Shown here: positions 1-10,869 of the stretch, in pieces
How the letters are laid out: the number at the start of each line of letters is the position of its first letter
Position numbering within the stretch: the first letter of the stretch is position 1
DNA from: Paraspadella gotoi
Lineage: Eukaryota > Chaetognatha
Assembly: GCA_051294375.1 (NCBI GenBank)
Contig: CM119267.1
Span: forward strand, 26,515,343-26,579,342
Direction of reading: 5' to 3'
Length of the DNA stretch: 64,000 nucleotides
Made by a program: the position numbers and the translations under genes
The notes under the pieces: generated by a model
The model's input: the letters and a program-made list of their open reading frames with translations, nothing else
Told to the model about the DNA's origin: nothing
The model's database searches: none

Positions 1-730
1 TGTCGGAGAGCGGCGTCAAAGAAAAGGGCGAGTCGCGGCAGAAAAGATTAACGGCCCGCATCGAGTTGATAAGACGGGGTTTCGAAGGTTCGACGGAGAG
101 AGCATTCACGACCCTCGGAGGGGGATCGGAGCCGACACGACCAAGGCAGAGAATACTACCCTCGCGGAGGCGTTGAGTGATGGTGTCGGAAATGAAGTCC
201 TGGAACTCCCAGCAAATGGGAGCGTTCTGGAAGTACATGTGGGGGGGAGTGACCGAGTCAAAAGAGCGACCGTTGAATGTTCCCGTATAATGCGAGAAAA
301 AGGACGGTATGTGGACGCCATCTCGGAGCCATGGGCGAACGATCTCGTAACGAGGAATATCTTTCATCAGAGACTCCCATGCATTAAAATTTTGTTTGAG
401 GTTGCCGCAAACGAAGGAAAGAGGGTTACGGAGGCGGAGAAGGTCAAAACGGGGAGCCAGTCGACCGGCGAGGACGTCGGATGGCGAAGGGAGGACGTCG
501 TAATCGGGAGCGGAAGCAGGAGAACCGTGGAGGTCGACCCAGGAGATAGTGGTGGAGGAAGGGCGCACGCTAGACGGATCGAACGAGGGCGCAGAGATAA
601 GCGAACGAGCGGCACGGCGACGAAGGTAACGAGCGAAGTCCTGAAGGGAAACGAACAAAGGGATGAGAGTAGAGCGGGAGAGTGAGACGCGTCGAGACCA
701 AGAGCGAGCGGAGGCCGAAACAGGCGGGGC
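1..730 (-). CDS. Reverse transcriptase N-terminal part, YR retroelement pol (partial)
   Basis: One minus-strand frame is open for 243 codons from 730 to the left edge; a TGA at 731-733 interrupts the same frame, which is readable above it to about 900. The product has a helical stretch (WESLMKDI, then YEIVRPWLRDGVHIPSFF) followed by VVNALSVEPSKPRLINSMRA and VNLFC. This is the arrangement upstream of RT motif A in DIRS/Ngaro-type polymerases, where a short lead-in is followed by '(K)xRLIxDxRxxN'. The catalytic motifs, RNase H and recombinase would lie off the left edge. The TGA means either a dead copy or a sequence error. The domain call rests on pattern recognition; a profile search with RT_DIRS1-type models would settle it. 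Confidence 0.6.
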
Positions 731-1230
731 TCAACCGCACCCGGTGCGGGAGCAACAACGAGCTGCGAATCCACCAGAGTTGTAGAACAACTCCTGGATA
801 GGCAAATGCACTGCATCCAATGCAGGGGAAGATCCAGACGCGGACCAACCAGTCGTAGAACGAAACTGGGCGGTGGAGTCCAAACTCCGAGAGAACTGAG
901 GTTGTAGAACAAGCGACAGCTCTCCGCTGATATGGTCCGGCAGGATCTAAACAGGGCCAACGTGAAAGGGGCTCGAAGAAGGCCAAACACAATCGGAAGC
1001 CGACGCGTTGCTAGGCCAGAGCCGCGAATGTGCGAAGCAAAGAAAAGGGCCCTACATGACAAGCATGCAAACAAATCGCGCATGTAACTAAACCAAAGAA
1101 ACACTCACCTCAAGTCTAGAGACGAGGGGAGGTGCGGCGACGATAATCTGAAAACAAGGGCCCGATACATATCACAGATCACGAATATCACCGAAGACTG
1201 ACAGTTTGATAAATTGAAAGAAGGCAAAAT

Positions 1231-2570
1231 TTATTGGCTCTTTGAGTCCGGACAGTCGCGGGCCATATGGCCAGCTTTGAGACACTTGAAGCACTTGTCC
1301 GTAGAGCTGAAGGTCTTCTTCGACGGTGAGGAGTGTTGGGAGTTGCGAGACCCATAAGAATAATAACGGCCGCGGGAATAGGTATTACGACCGTTGTTGG
1401 AGAATGAACGACCCCTGGAGTTGTCCTTTTGAAGGAGGAACCTGTCTACGCGACGAGCGAGGTCTGAGTTGGCACGACCCGACATTTCGGCGTAAATCAG
1501 GGCAGCGACGCCGGGTTTGCGGGCATCGACATGGGCTTTGCAAGCGTCAAGGACAACGTCGAGGTTGGAGCGAAAATTGCGAGCTTCAATCCTCCGAGTC
1601 GAAGGCATAGACCTGGAGGAAGCCAACTTGCGCAGCTGGGACATGTAATCAAAGATGACGTCGTAGAAGCAAGGAAGGGGCCGGGATTCGTCGGCCATGC
1701 GGCGTTTGCAGAGCTCGATAAGCTTGGTCCGCACGTCCTTCATGCTCTGGAAAACACAATGCGTTAGGGAGGGGGGGGAAAGCCCAACAGGAAACCCGAG
1801 AGGGGAAGGGAGAAACAAGGCGAAGAGACAATAAAAGAAAACAACACAAAAGGGCTGACCTCGGTGGCGATCTTGTTGAAGGATTGAGACAAACACTGAC
1901 GATTAGCTGACTTAGAAGTGGAGGAGGCGGCGGAGTCGTCGACGGGAGCGTCAGCCTTGTCTTCGTCGACCTCGCTGAGATCCGAATCGGAGATGTCCTC
2001 GTATTGGACCAATTTGACAGGTTCGGAAGCGGTGGCCACATCGGAAGCACTGGATGTGGAGGGAGTAGCGTCGGCAGAAGAGGACTTGGAAGACGAACTT
2101 TTGGAGGAAGACTTGCCAGATGAGGACTTGGAGGACGACTTGGATGAAGAAGGCGGGACGGAAGACTCCCTGGAGCGTTTGGAAGAAGACGAAGACGGGG
2201 AAGACGAGCGCTTGGAGTGGGAGGCCGACATAAAGTCGTCGCGAAGCAGGCGGCGGAAAACGGATTTTACCCTGAGGAATTCCAGCTTACTGGAGACTGT
2301 CGTTGACTTGGAACTTCCGACAAAGAGAGCTTGGATGAGGGCAAAGGCCTCACGACCGTCTTCGGAGTCAGCGCCAATGAGACGAAAGTCCTGGAGGGAG
2401 CAGACACCATTGGAAGTAAGCTTGGCGACGGACGCAGGCTGGAGGCCAAAGTGAACGCAAACGCTCTGTACGCGACGATCAAGTCGGCAATCGGAGCCAT
2501 ATGGATTGACGCCGTCGGCGAGAGGGGTAACGGCGCCGTCGGGAAAATCAGCAGGAGAGACGTCCGGCAT
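1231..2570 (-). CDS. Gag-like protein with CCHC zinc knuckle, two exons
   Basis: Retroelement structural protein. The start is the ATG at 2568-2570 (MPDVSPADF). Exon 1 runs 2570-1860 and exon 2 runs 1746-1231 on the minus strand, joined over a 113-bp intron (1747-1859) with a GTCAGC donor and a TTTTCCAG acceptor; reading through the intron instead gives an early stop. The N-terminal third is globular, then a serine/lysine-rich low-complexity stretch (SKSSS repeats), an acidic patch (YEDISDSDLSEVDED), a basic helical region (RTKLIELCKRRM), an RG/SY-rich tail, and a zinc knuckle CFKCLKAGHMARDC (CX2CX4HX4C) 6 residues from the stop. The total is about 408 residues. The zinc knuckle binds element RNA in gag proteins generally. 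No capsid-domain family was recognised. Confidence 0.65.
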
Positions 2571-2780
2571 AGCGTAAAAAGGATCCGATTCGAAGATTAA
2601 TAAAAACTGAGAATAAAAACCTGAAGAAAGAAACAGACAAAGAAAAACGAAAAATGGCAAAAAAACGAGGGAAAGCAATGGGGAGAGGGGGACACAAGGG
2701 ACGAATGTTCACGCGAAGTCCTGAGGGAGCGAGTGCAACAACGAGTGAAGGAGTCAACCGATTAGATAACCAGTCTCGGT

Positions 2781-3585
2781 GTCATTCTGGTTCGTTTTTT
2801 CACAAAGCTCTATTTTTAACTAAAAAAGTTTTTTTAAAAAAAAAAAACTTTTTTTCTTTTTTCATTTTGTTCGCACGAGCCCAGGGGTGTTGAAGACTCA
2901 AAATATGGAAATTCACCATTTTTTAGTATTTGTTTAGCTTTTTCTACGTTATTTTTGTTATATATAATATCTATTCTTTATATCAGTTAGATTACTTCTG
3001 ATAATGATTTTAATTTATCGCTATTTAACTGTTTTAAAACGCATTCATAAAAAAAATTTAGTTTAGCTTAAGCCAAGGGTTGTTGAAGAGCTAAAATGTT
3101 TTAAAAATTTTTTTTAATATTTATAAATTATAATTTATTATGTTTTTTAAAGATAACCTATTTTTAAATTATGGTGAATGAATATTTGATATCTTTAAAT
3201 GCATTGAGGCGACTTACCACAGCTTAAAGTTAATCAATTAATTTAATAATGTTTTTTAAAAAACTGAAAACCCCAAAAACTCTATGATTCAAAGCAATTA
3301 ATTTTAATATTTAATCACAAAATAATAATTTTATAAGATAAAATTATTTAAATAAATATTCGGATATACTATAAAAAATTGTTTACTTTAATACTATATA
3401 AATATAATTATATCTATATTATAAATATAAATATAAAAAAATGAATCTGAATATTAAATTTTGTAACGGATAAGAATAATAGTTTGGTTAACTCTGATAT
3501 ACAATATTTGTTCATTAAATAAAAATAATTTTTATTTAATATACAATAATTTTTTCAACTAAATAATTAAATAATTGTTTAAACA
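2781..3585. other. AT-rich stretch, no gene
   Basis: Very A/T-rich sequence with long T and A runs at 2806-2870. No supported gene, RNA or terminal repeat was found. A short phrase (GAGGCGACTTACCAC at 3207-3221) recurs at 28277-28291, so part of this is dispersed repeat. Confidence 0.6.
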
Positions 3586-3589
3586 AGAA

Positions 3590-4055
3590 GTTTTTGTTTT
3601 CTCACTAAATCTAAAAACACAAGAAAAAGAAAGTTATGATTTATAAAAGATTCATTGAAAAGTAATCCTTTCTTTTTCGCTTGTTACCTAATTAATTAGA
3701 GAATGGACAAAGTTTTTGTTTGCAAACGAATTTTATTTATAAGTTGAACAGACAATGTTTCGACTTGATAATTTATTTGTTTATTATTAGTTTAAAAAAT
3801 CTTTAAGTTTATTAATTTTATTCTCTTTCCCTTTACATTGTTTGTACATTGTCCAATGTAAAGATTTTCTCTCTTCTCTCTCTCTTTCTCTCTCTTCCAT
3901 TCTCCCTCAATTTCAAAATGTTTCACCAAACCACTCCTGCCCTGTTCTTACCTTCACCTGTCTCAACAATCTGACCACTGTCCTTTAACTCAATTCTTTT
4001 GTTGGAAACACACTCTCGTCTCTCTCTCTCTCTCTCTCTCATTGAAACTCAATGT
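3590..4055 (+). repeat. Dispersed repeat, Penelope-type (copy 1)
   Basis: The segment aligns by eye, in the opposite orientation, with 56150-56560, and in the same orientation with 62450-62660. Shared marks are a TTTATTTATAAGT..GACAATGTTTCGACTT block (3731-3759), a Y-rich microsatellite, the phrase CCTTCACCTGTCTCAACAATC then TGACCACTGTCC (3952-3983), and GTTGGAAAC before a (TC)n run. The ATGTTTCG block in antisense gives GAAAC.TGTC, the element of the hammerhead-like motif described at 37913-38053. Assignment to Penelope-like elements is inference. Confidence 0.45.
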
Positions 4056-4065
4056 TAAAGAGAAA

Positions 4066-4290
4066 CAAGTTTGAGCAAACAATGTCGGATCTGCCTACGA
4101 TAAATTAATTAATTAATAGATTAATTAATTAATTAATAGATTAATTATAATTTATATTCAGCTTTGTCATCATCGATGTCCTTAAAATTGAGTCAGGACA
4201 GTTATTAAATGTTTTGTTTACATTTTATCAAAACAAACAAATATCCTCTATTATCGAGCAAGGCGGGCAAAGCCCGTCCTGGCTAGATTT
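4066..4290 (+). mobile_element. Helentron-like element, 5' end fragment
   Basis: Begins CAAGTTTGAGCAAACAATG then TCGGATCTGCCTACGATAA, the 5' terminus shared by the family (43659 in plus orientation; minus copies end at about 31503, 54327, 60869 and 63480). TTAATTAA-rich DNA and the phrase CATCGATGTCC follow, as in the 54150-54327 copy. It ends at a hairpin (AGGCGGGC AAA GCCCGTCCT) followed by GGCTAG. No 3' hairpin end of the standard type follows, so this is a fragment or a different subfamily. Confidence 0.55.
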
Positions 4291-4474
4291 TGATTCGGTT
4301 TAGCTTTCGGTCTCGCTTTTTTGCAATCATGGCTTCTGAAAATGTGATATCATAGGGAGTTGAATTTTCATATATGGCTTCTAATCATCAAGATCTTTAA
4401 AATTCTCATGTTTCATATCAATATTGGTATTTGTTTATGTTTTATTTACAAAACAAAAAACGTTTTATTTATAA

Positions 4475-5180
4475 TTATATGTCGCTCTCTCATCTCTCTT
4501 TCTTTTAAATATATGTCGCTCTCTCTCTCTCTTTTTCTCCGTCACTGCTTCTTCTGATTTGTTAAAAACGAGTTCCGGCTCTGCAGCGTCTGTCCAGCTT
4601 CTTTCTCTCCTCTCTCTCTCTTTCTCTCTTCTCTTTTTTTTTTTACAAAAAATTTTTTGTAGATATAATGTGGGTTCACTAATGTAAAAAAAGAATGCCG
4701 CGAACAGGGTGCAAACCCGGGTCCTTTGGGTAGAGAAGAGCTCACGCTACGTGCGGCGCCATAAGTAACTGCTGATTCTTTAACGAGTAAAGGGGCTGTA
4801 GAGCTTCTCTTCTCTCTCTCTTAATTATTAATATATCGCTCTTTCTCTTCTCTTTTTCTCTGCGCAGCGGCTGTCTCTCTCTCTCTTTTTTTCTCTCTCT
4901 TCTCTCTCTCTCTGTCTCTCTGTGTGTGTCTGTCCCTCTCTGTCCGATCTCTTGCGTGATCGTTTGTTTTTTTGAAAAATTCTGATTATTTTTTTCCTTC
5001 ATAAAAACTTTTTAATATTGCCATTTATTCCGCGCTTTTTTTCAATACAAAATCCCATATTTTCATCCGAGATTTTCGTGGATTTATTCTTCTCTCTCAT
5101 CCTCTCTGTCTCTTCTCTCTTTCTCTCTCTTCTCTTCTCTCTTCTCTCTTTCACTCATTACACGTTGTTTTTATCTACGC
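4475..5180. repeat. Pyrimidine-rich microsatellites and dispersed repeat pieces
   Basis: Dense (TC)n/(TCTT)n tracts at 4480-4640, 4800-4935 and 5085-5155. Between them are phrases that recur in the Helentron-like copy at 29430-31503: GTTAAAAACGAGTTCCGGCTC (4560-4580; compare 30650 and 30890) and CGATCTCTTGCGTGATCG (4945-4962; compare 30543). All long open frames here are simple-sequence artefacts. Confidence 0.6.
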
Positions 5181-5189
5181 ATCAAACAA

Positions 5190-5430
5190 TCAAGATCTTA
5201 TTTAGACAACCAAATTTCTGAACTTAACTAATTACGCATCTTTCTTGATCTCATTGGTTAGTACGAACCTCACCTCATTTAAAAAAACGTTGTCTCAAGT
5301 TATCTCCTTCTTAAATTCACACTTAGAAACTTCCCAAGTAAATTTCTATGAGTTAAAAAATACGGTAGACATGATTTCTCAATGATGATGTTTATTCTAA
5401 TCATCATTAACTGCGTAATTTTTAGATTAT
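5190..5430 (+). repeat. Dispersed repeat, paralogue of 29200-29430
   Basis: About 230 bp match 29200-29429 closely, with shared runs such as CTTTCTTGATCTCATTGGTT, CTCAAGTTATCTCCTTCTT and GACATGATTTC. At 29430 the match is cut by the end of a Helentron-like element; here the sequence runs on without it, so this copy may represent the unoccupied state. Confidence 0.6.
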
Positions 5431-5439
5431 AAGTATGCT

Positions 5440-7145
5440 TGAATTTTTATGGTACAGATAATTTTTAAAAAGGAAATCGAATTCCTTAATAAGAATCTTC
5501 ATGTTTATTACTTATACAAACATTTTAGGTAAGAACGGCACATTATTGATACATTTTTTTTTTCCTTCATAACGCTTTTCCCTGATCTATTTTTATCTTT
5601 CACCTGCTTTTCTTCTCTTTCTTAATATTTCGCTCTTCCTCTTTCCTCCCTTACTTCTCACGCTGTCACTGTACTATTTTTCGCCCCTACCTTTTTCTGG
5701 CACTCATGCACTTTCCTCACCTTTTTTTCTCATCTTCATTCTTTCCCTTTCTTTTCCCTCTTTTTCTTTCCATTTTCGCCTTTCTTTTCTCAACCTTACA
5801 ATTGTTTTCAACTATTTTTTCCAAAATATTGGCCCATTTCGTTTTTTTTGCACTTTCACCCTCTCTTTCATTCTCTCCACTTCTCGCTTCTTTCTTTGTT
5901 TTCCTTCCTTTCTTCTCACTATGTTTACATTGAAGCCAAATCAAAAGAATTCATTAATAAGCATTATAAGAAGGAAAATGAACGGTAGCGCATGATTTTA
6001 TTCAATTTTGGTTGCCTAGCAAATTTTAGTAAAATGCGACCAGATTTTGCGGAAAATTTTCGCAAAATCTGTCGATTCATGAGAAAAAAAACAAGTCTGT
6101 ACGCTTTTCCATTTGGTAAAAGTATGCGGTTTTTTTTAAATGTAATTCAAGGTCAGTATGTACCTCATCTTTTAAAAAACTAATAAATCAGTTGGAAAAT
6201 ATTCCTTTAATCAAAAATAAGAATGCAAGTCCACAAAAAGTCACAAATTAAAATAACGTCTTTAAAATGATTGTGCTAAACCAAAAGAAGTTTTTTGGAT
6301 AAATTGTTATTTTAGGTGTTAAAAGCTTATTCAATAGGCTAATTTTCTGTTAATTTCAACCAATTTGATTCATTTTTGTTTAAGCATTATGATAAAGACT
6401 GAAACTGAACTTTTTGAACTTGTTACTTTAAAATTAATTCATATGGCAAACTATAAATGATTTAAGCTAATAAATTTACCCAGGGGTAAAAGAAGATAAG
6501 AAAGACGGATTTCCAAAGTAAAAAAATTTTCTCAAACTTTCCTTGGATTTCAATCAGGAAAGTCGTAAGTAAAAAAATGAGCAAAATGGACATAAAATTT
6601 TTTTTCCTAAAAGTTGCCAAAAATGGTACTCATTTTATCATTACATACGGGTGGGTGATGTTTCTAAACACAATCCTTCTTTTCGCCCTAAAATTTGTGT
6701 TCCTGGTACAAAGTTAATCAACATTGTAAAGTAACAGCTGGAACAATATTGGAAAAGAGTCGTTTTTTTCTCTAAAAGTGCAAACGTTTGTACGGCGTGA
6801 ACCTATATTAAAGAAAAAAATTTTTTTCAAAAATTTCTCATTTTGCATATGCCTATATTAATGCAATAATATGCATAATATGACAATAGTACTTAACACA
6901 TAAAAAAATGTTAAAATTTTTAAAATATGATATATTTTTTAAGCCCAATTCGAATTCCTCACGAAGTTGATAAAAAGAAAATATACTTTTTTTAGAAAAA
7001 TTATTTTCTTGTGGGTCAAATCCCTAAAAAATGTTATAGTTAACTTATATTTAATTTAGTATAAAAATATGTTTTTTAATTTTTAGCTTATTATGAGAAT
7101 TTTTATTTTATATCTTTAGTAGCATACATAGCACATACATAGTTC
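5440..7145. other. Intergenic AT-rich DNA, no gene
   Basis: Pyrimidine-rich at 5560-5930, then A/T-rich. The tract GTTGATAAAAAGAAAATATAC (6967-6987) and following bases recur at 12364-12400 and, diverged, at 57370-57420 and 60910-60940, marking a dispersed AT-rich repeat. No supported coding or RNA gene. Confidence 0.55.
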
Positions 7146-7169
7146 GCACTATGCCCGTCGGCTCTTACT

Positions 7170-7780
7170 TTTCTTCTTTCGATTGAGTTCAGGGCTACAA
7201 GCACGTCGCCCTCTCTCCTGCCTCCTACACTTTCTGTGCTTGATGGGCTGGTTGGTGGTTCTGCGACATACACCACCTCCCCTTTGGTTGGAAGAACGCG
7301 GCTTAGTTTATACAACCATCGGTGAAGTTCTTTCGGATTGGCTCAGAGCCGGGGGTCCACACTGAGCTCTGGATAGTGATCGCTTCTTGGGCCTTGCCCC
7401 TAAACTTTGACTCTTTCTTCCTTATTTTCACACATTCGCCTTTCTTTTGCCCCCCCCGGACACCAAACTCCGTCAAGCGGAGCGCGCCTCTTACTGTCTG
7501 CTCAACACGGCCTACCTTCTCGGATACTTAATCTCTCCTCCAAAAGCCAGATCTCTCCGTTCAACGCCCTGTCCATCTCGCTTTGGCATCGACAGTGCCT
7601 CTTCTGCCTTCTTCCTTCCCGACAAGCTCAAGCTTAAGTTCGGCTCTCTTCGCGAACGCTTGCTCTCATCGCGTCTTGCTACCCTCCATGACATTCAGTC
7701 GTTCGTGGGAAATGTAACCACCTTCGTCTCGTTTTTCGCAGCTTCCTTTTGTTCACTCTTCAATGTCGTTCCCTCATTCC
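7170..7780 (+). pseudogene. Reverse transcriptase fragment (palm-thumb), YR retroelement
   Basis: Reading across small frameshifts, the strand encodes a motif-A-like block (F-L-SSGYKHVAL, 7176-7206), then PFGWKNAA (7278-7301), VYTTIGEVLSDWLRAGGP (7309-7360), and a DD-like box reading ALDSDRFLG near 7370-7390. Beyond 7447 the frame is continuous: LLGYLISPPKARSL, then SRFGIDSASSAFFLPDKLK and LATLHDIQSFVGNVTTFV, which is the post-palm and connection signature of DIRS/PAT-type RTs. Stops and indels make it non-functional as assembled. Confidence 0.6.
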
Positions 7781-7879
7781 TTCACTTTCTGAGATCCCCT
7801 CTCCGCTCCCTCCGCTTGTCGTGGACGAGATCTCTTTCTGGTCGTTCGTTGATTCCTGTCCGATCCTATCCCTTTTCGC

Positions 7880-8060
7880 CGACATCAGCATCTCGACCTT
7901 CGCCTCTTTACTGATGCTTCCGGCCATGCTTGGGGCGCTGAAGTCGCCTCGCGCCCATTGGTTCTTCGAGATTACTGGAACGGACTCTTTTATTCACCAG
8001 TGACATCAAGCGTTAAGGAGCCACCGCTGTGTTTTACGCCCTTCAGGCCCATCATCCGCG
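7880..8060 (+). pseudogene. RNase H domain fragment, YR retroelement
   Basis: In the frame containing 7913, the sequence reads LRLFTDASGHAWGAEV, then LRDYWNG and a KE pair. This is the first catalytic aspartate block of the RNase H that follows RT in DIRS-class elements. It is in a different frame from the RT part before 7780. The rest of the domain is spread over frameshifted sequence to about 8170. Confidence 0.55.
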
Positions 8061-9539
8061 TCAATCACCAACCGTCGCGTTGACGTCTCTGTCGACACAA
8101 TCAGACCCTGTTAAACGTCTTGTCCCAGTCCCCCCTGCCGGACATCTTTATGGCCTTTACCTCCCTTGTGATGATTCCTCCCTTGAGTAGGGTGCATCTT
8201 TGTCACGCTGTCCTGTGCTTCCGCTTTTCCTCTCGTCGCCCCCGCCTGGCACGTCGCTTCTGCGCCCTTTTCATCTTGCCGACAAAGCTTCCTTTCCTCC
8301 CTCGACAATCGGTGTCCTTGAACTTTCCTTGTCCTCAGGCTTTGCCTCCAATCGCCTCCCCCTTCTCCTTCGGACTCCTAGGCCGTGTCTTGCCGCTTTC
8401 CCCCATTTCCGTTCTTCCGTCTTTGCCGCCTCCCACCGGTGAGATTCATCCCGTTCTCCGACTGTGTTTCATCCTCTTCTCTCTCTCAGCTGGCCTCTAC
8501 CCTTTTTCAGTTTCTCCTCTCTTCTGCGTCTCGCGACGGCAACTCTGCGGGATGTCGTTCTCAAGGCTTTGAAGTCTCGGCGCGACTTCTCCTTCGACGT
8601 CTCGTTCTAGCATGTGGTGTCAATGACGCCTCTCGCCTTGACGTCTCGATTTCGTTCTTGCTGTCTTCCTTCCTCCCTTGGCTGTTACCAATGTCTCAGG
8701 CCCTGGCCCTCTCTTCCGATCGTCACGTCAGTCCTCCTTTCCGGGATCTGGTCAGTCTCGATCCTCTTTCTATCAAATCGCAGGATCTCGCTTGGGAATG
8801 AACTCGCTGCGGTCCCTCTGGTGCTCGCGGGCCCAATTTGGACTTTTTATTTCGAAATGAAACACATTAGATTGCCGACCTTAAGGATGATGATGTACAT
8901 CTCGATGCGTCTGGGCTTACCAAGCTCTCCTCGCCATTTACTTTCTTCTTTCGCTCCACCTTTGTGTTTCACCCTCAGGATTAATGTCTTTCTTTTTGTT
9001 TCAGGATAATTATCTCGCGCGTAAATCGGAAACTTTCTCACTTCCTACGAGAAGGCGAAGCTCGTGTCCAATTTTGAAGCGTTTCTGTTGATGTCTCCCC
9101 GACTCGTTCTCCGCGTCTCTCGCTACCCGCACCCCGCCCGACGACGTCTGCCGTTTTCTGATCACCGGGATTCTCGGGGTCGCACCCCGTCCACGTCTCG
9201 GCTGTCTCTTTCTTGGTCTCCATGGCTCTCATCCCTGCCCTTGTCCCTTTCATCTTGCCGCGGCACCTCGACTCCATCATCGCAAGCTCAGGGCGGCCTT
9301 AACTCCATCGGCCGCGTCGACTCCTTCCTCCTCCGCCAACCCCGGTTCCAACGTCCCTGCTGCTTCTCCCTCTGCTCAGGCTCCGCCCATTTTCTCCACC
9401 CACCTCTTCGCCTTCTCGCTCTGAGATTTCCCGCCGTATCGACTCTCTCCCTCCTCCCGCCCCTTCCTTCCCGACCGCTCGTTCTCTTCGCGACTCGCCT
9501 TCTTTACCTCCCAATGGTTCGCCGGCGATCGGCCGGCGA

Positions 9540-9988
9540 CCTCGCCGCGCCATTGGTCGAGAGGTCACCCGACTCCATTGTGGCTCCCTGCTCTTTAACC
9601 ATACTCTTGGCAAGACGATTCGCCAGAATGACGGCGACCTCCTCGTTGTTCCCGCCGTCCCTGATGAGCCTCTTCTTTGCCCGGTTCTGGCCTCTCGATG
9701 CAGTTACGTCGCGCTCTGTGCTTCCAACGGCCTCGAGTTGTCAACTCTTTCCTATTCCGCCACCCAAAGTCCCCAGGCACGACGCCTCCTTGACACCACC
9801 GTTTTCCTCCAATAACGCGATCTGACGTCTTCGCGTTTACCTCCCGACGACGCTCACCGCTTCCCGGGTCTCACGCGCATGGCTCCCGTGCTGGGTGCGC
9901 CATTACGCTCCTCATGCTTGGCGCCTCGAAAGAGGTCATGGGTCACTGCCGTTGGGCCTCCGAGCGCATCTTCGAACATTACACTTAA
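9540..9988 (+). CDS. Tyrosine recombinase C-terminal domain, YR retroelement (one frameshift)
   Basis: The integrase of a YR retroelement, which would join circular element DNA to the host by a topoisomerase-like reaction. The frame from 9546 reads FNHTLGKTIRQNDGDLLVVP then LLCPVLASRCSYVALC, a GKT.R...(V)VP...LCPV pattern typical of DIRS/Ngaro recombinases. After one frameshift (9790-9830) the C-terminal box reads HGSRAGCAITLLMLGAS and MGHCRWASERIFEHYT, then TAA at 9986-9988. The catalytic residues R (9887), H (9944) and nucleophile Y (9980) are all present with normal spacing. The N-terminal core-binding part is not readable in one frame. Confidence 0.65.
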
Positions 9989-10838
9989 CCCATCGCAGTT
10001 TCTCGTTCCTCCAACTCTCGCTCAACTGTTGCGTGAGGCCGTTGTCTCCTCTGCCTCCGCTCCTCATCTGCGGACGTCGCCGGCATTTGTTTTCAGTCTC
10101 TCAAGCAGGCCTTCTCCAGGAGAGGGCTTTCTTGACGCCTCTCGATCTCTTCCGCCTCCTCAGACCGACTCCTTTGGTTAGGTTTGGTATTGGGTTAGGT
10201 TGGGTGTCCATGTGTCCCCGTGTGTCGTGTACCCTAGGTCCATGCTGTCGTAACGCATGTCTCTACCCCACCTACTAAACTAGGTAGAGTCAGCGAGGTG
10301 TCGTCGGTGAAATAGGTCCACTATTCCAGCTCGCGCAGGACCTCTCGCTGTCTCAACGCCGTGAGTGAATCAATCCGTGGAGCGAGTGCGAGTGTGAGTG
10401 CATGGCGACTGCATGGCGCCTGATGTGTACAAGTCTGGTAACGTGTGCAGCACCACTAATCGTTCTCCCCCCTCCTTTTTTATTTTCTTTCATGTGCTTC
10501 ATCGTGGCCCGCCCTCCCTTCTCGCCCAAATGCTAAAAAACCAAAAAAATTTGTTTTTCAATTTTTTTGAAATATTTTTAAGTGGCATCAGTGGTGCTTT
10601 TTACGTTTTAAACATATAAAAAAAATTTAAAAACTAAAATTGAAAAATTTTCAAAAAAAATTAAGAATATTTGAAAGATGCATGTTCAATCAATTTTTAC
10701 TTCCAATTTTTCTTAATTATTCCAAAACTGACTTGAACTGCTGAATGTTCATGGAAGCTGAAAATTAAGGTTAACAAAATATTTTCTGTGTAATTAAATA
10801 CGTTTGTGGAAAAGTAGTCTATGCAACTGTTTGTGCAA

Positions 10839-10863
10839 NNNNNNNNNNNNNNNNNNNNNNNNN
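10839..10863. other. Assembly gap (25 N)
   Basis: A run of 25 unknown bases between AT-rich DNA and a pyrimidine-rich tract. Confidence 0.99.
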
Positions 10864-10869
10864 TTGATT

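Larger units (their letters stand above)
1..2780 (-). mobile_element. YR-type retroelement, partial (gag + start of pol)
   Basis: A minus-strand retroelement enters from about 2780 and leaves the window at base 1. Order in element sense: spliced gag (2570 to 1231), then a pol frame (about 1050 to 1) whose RT shows the N-terminal features of the DIRS/Ngaro/PAT tyrosine-recombinase retroelements. It is far more GC-rich than the flanking DNA, which becomes A/T-rich beyond 2800. No LTR or inverted repeat is visible because the far end is missing. The lineage matches the element at 7150-10470 rather than the DIRS-like copies at 47-53 kb and 57-60 kb. The superfamily assignment is inference from RT style and gag layout; the recombinase itself is outside the window. 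Confidence 0.7.
7150..10470 (+). mobile_element. YR-type retroelement, 5'-truncated copy
   Basis: A GC-rich plus-strand copy begins abruptly inside the RT palm (about 7170) next to AT-rich DNA and runs through RT thumb, RNase H and a tyrosine recombinase that stops at 9988; GC-rich non-coding sequence follows to about 10470. Frames shift several times (near 7230, 7300, 7800-7880 and 9790-9830), so it is probably dead. Its RT style (SGYKHVAL, PFGWKNAA) fits the same lineage as the element at 1-2780, but it lies in opposite orientation and is not a continuation of it. Confidence 0.7.

Noticed and set aside
1918-2454. Plus-strand open frame of 178 residues, very acidic.
   Set aside because: It is the antisense of the serine/lysine-rich stretch of the gag exon, which is better supported.
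4252-4290. Hairpin AGGCGGGC-AAA-GCCCGTCCT followed by CTAG, like a classical Helitron 3' end.
   Set aside because: The spacing to CTAG is too short and the second similar hairpin at 42801 is not followed by CTRR; kept only as a hairpin.
4690-4765. tRNA-like stretch on the minus strand with GGTTTGCACCC.
   Set aside because: The T-arm does not pair and no acceptor stem is found.
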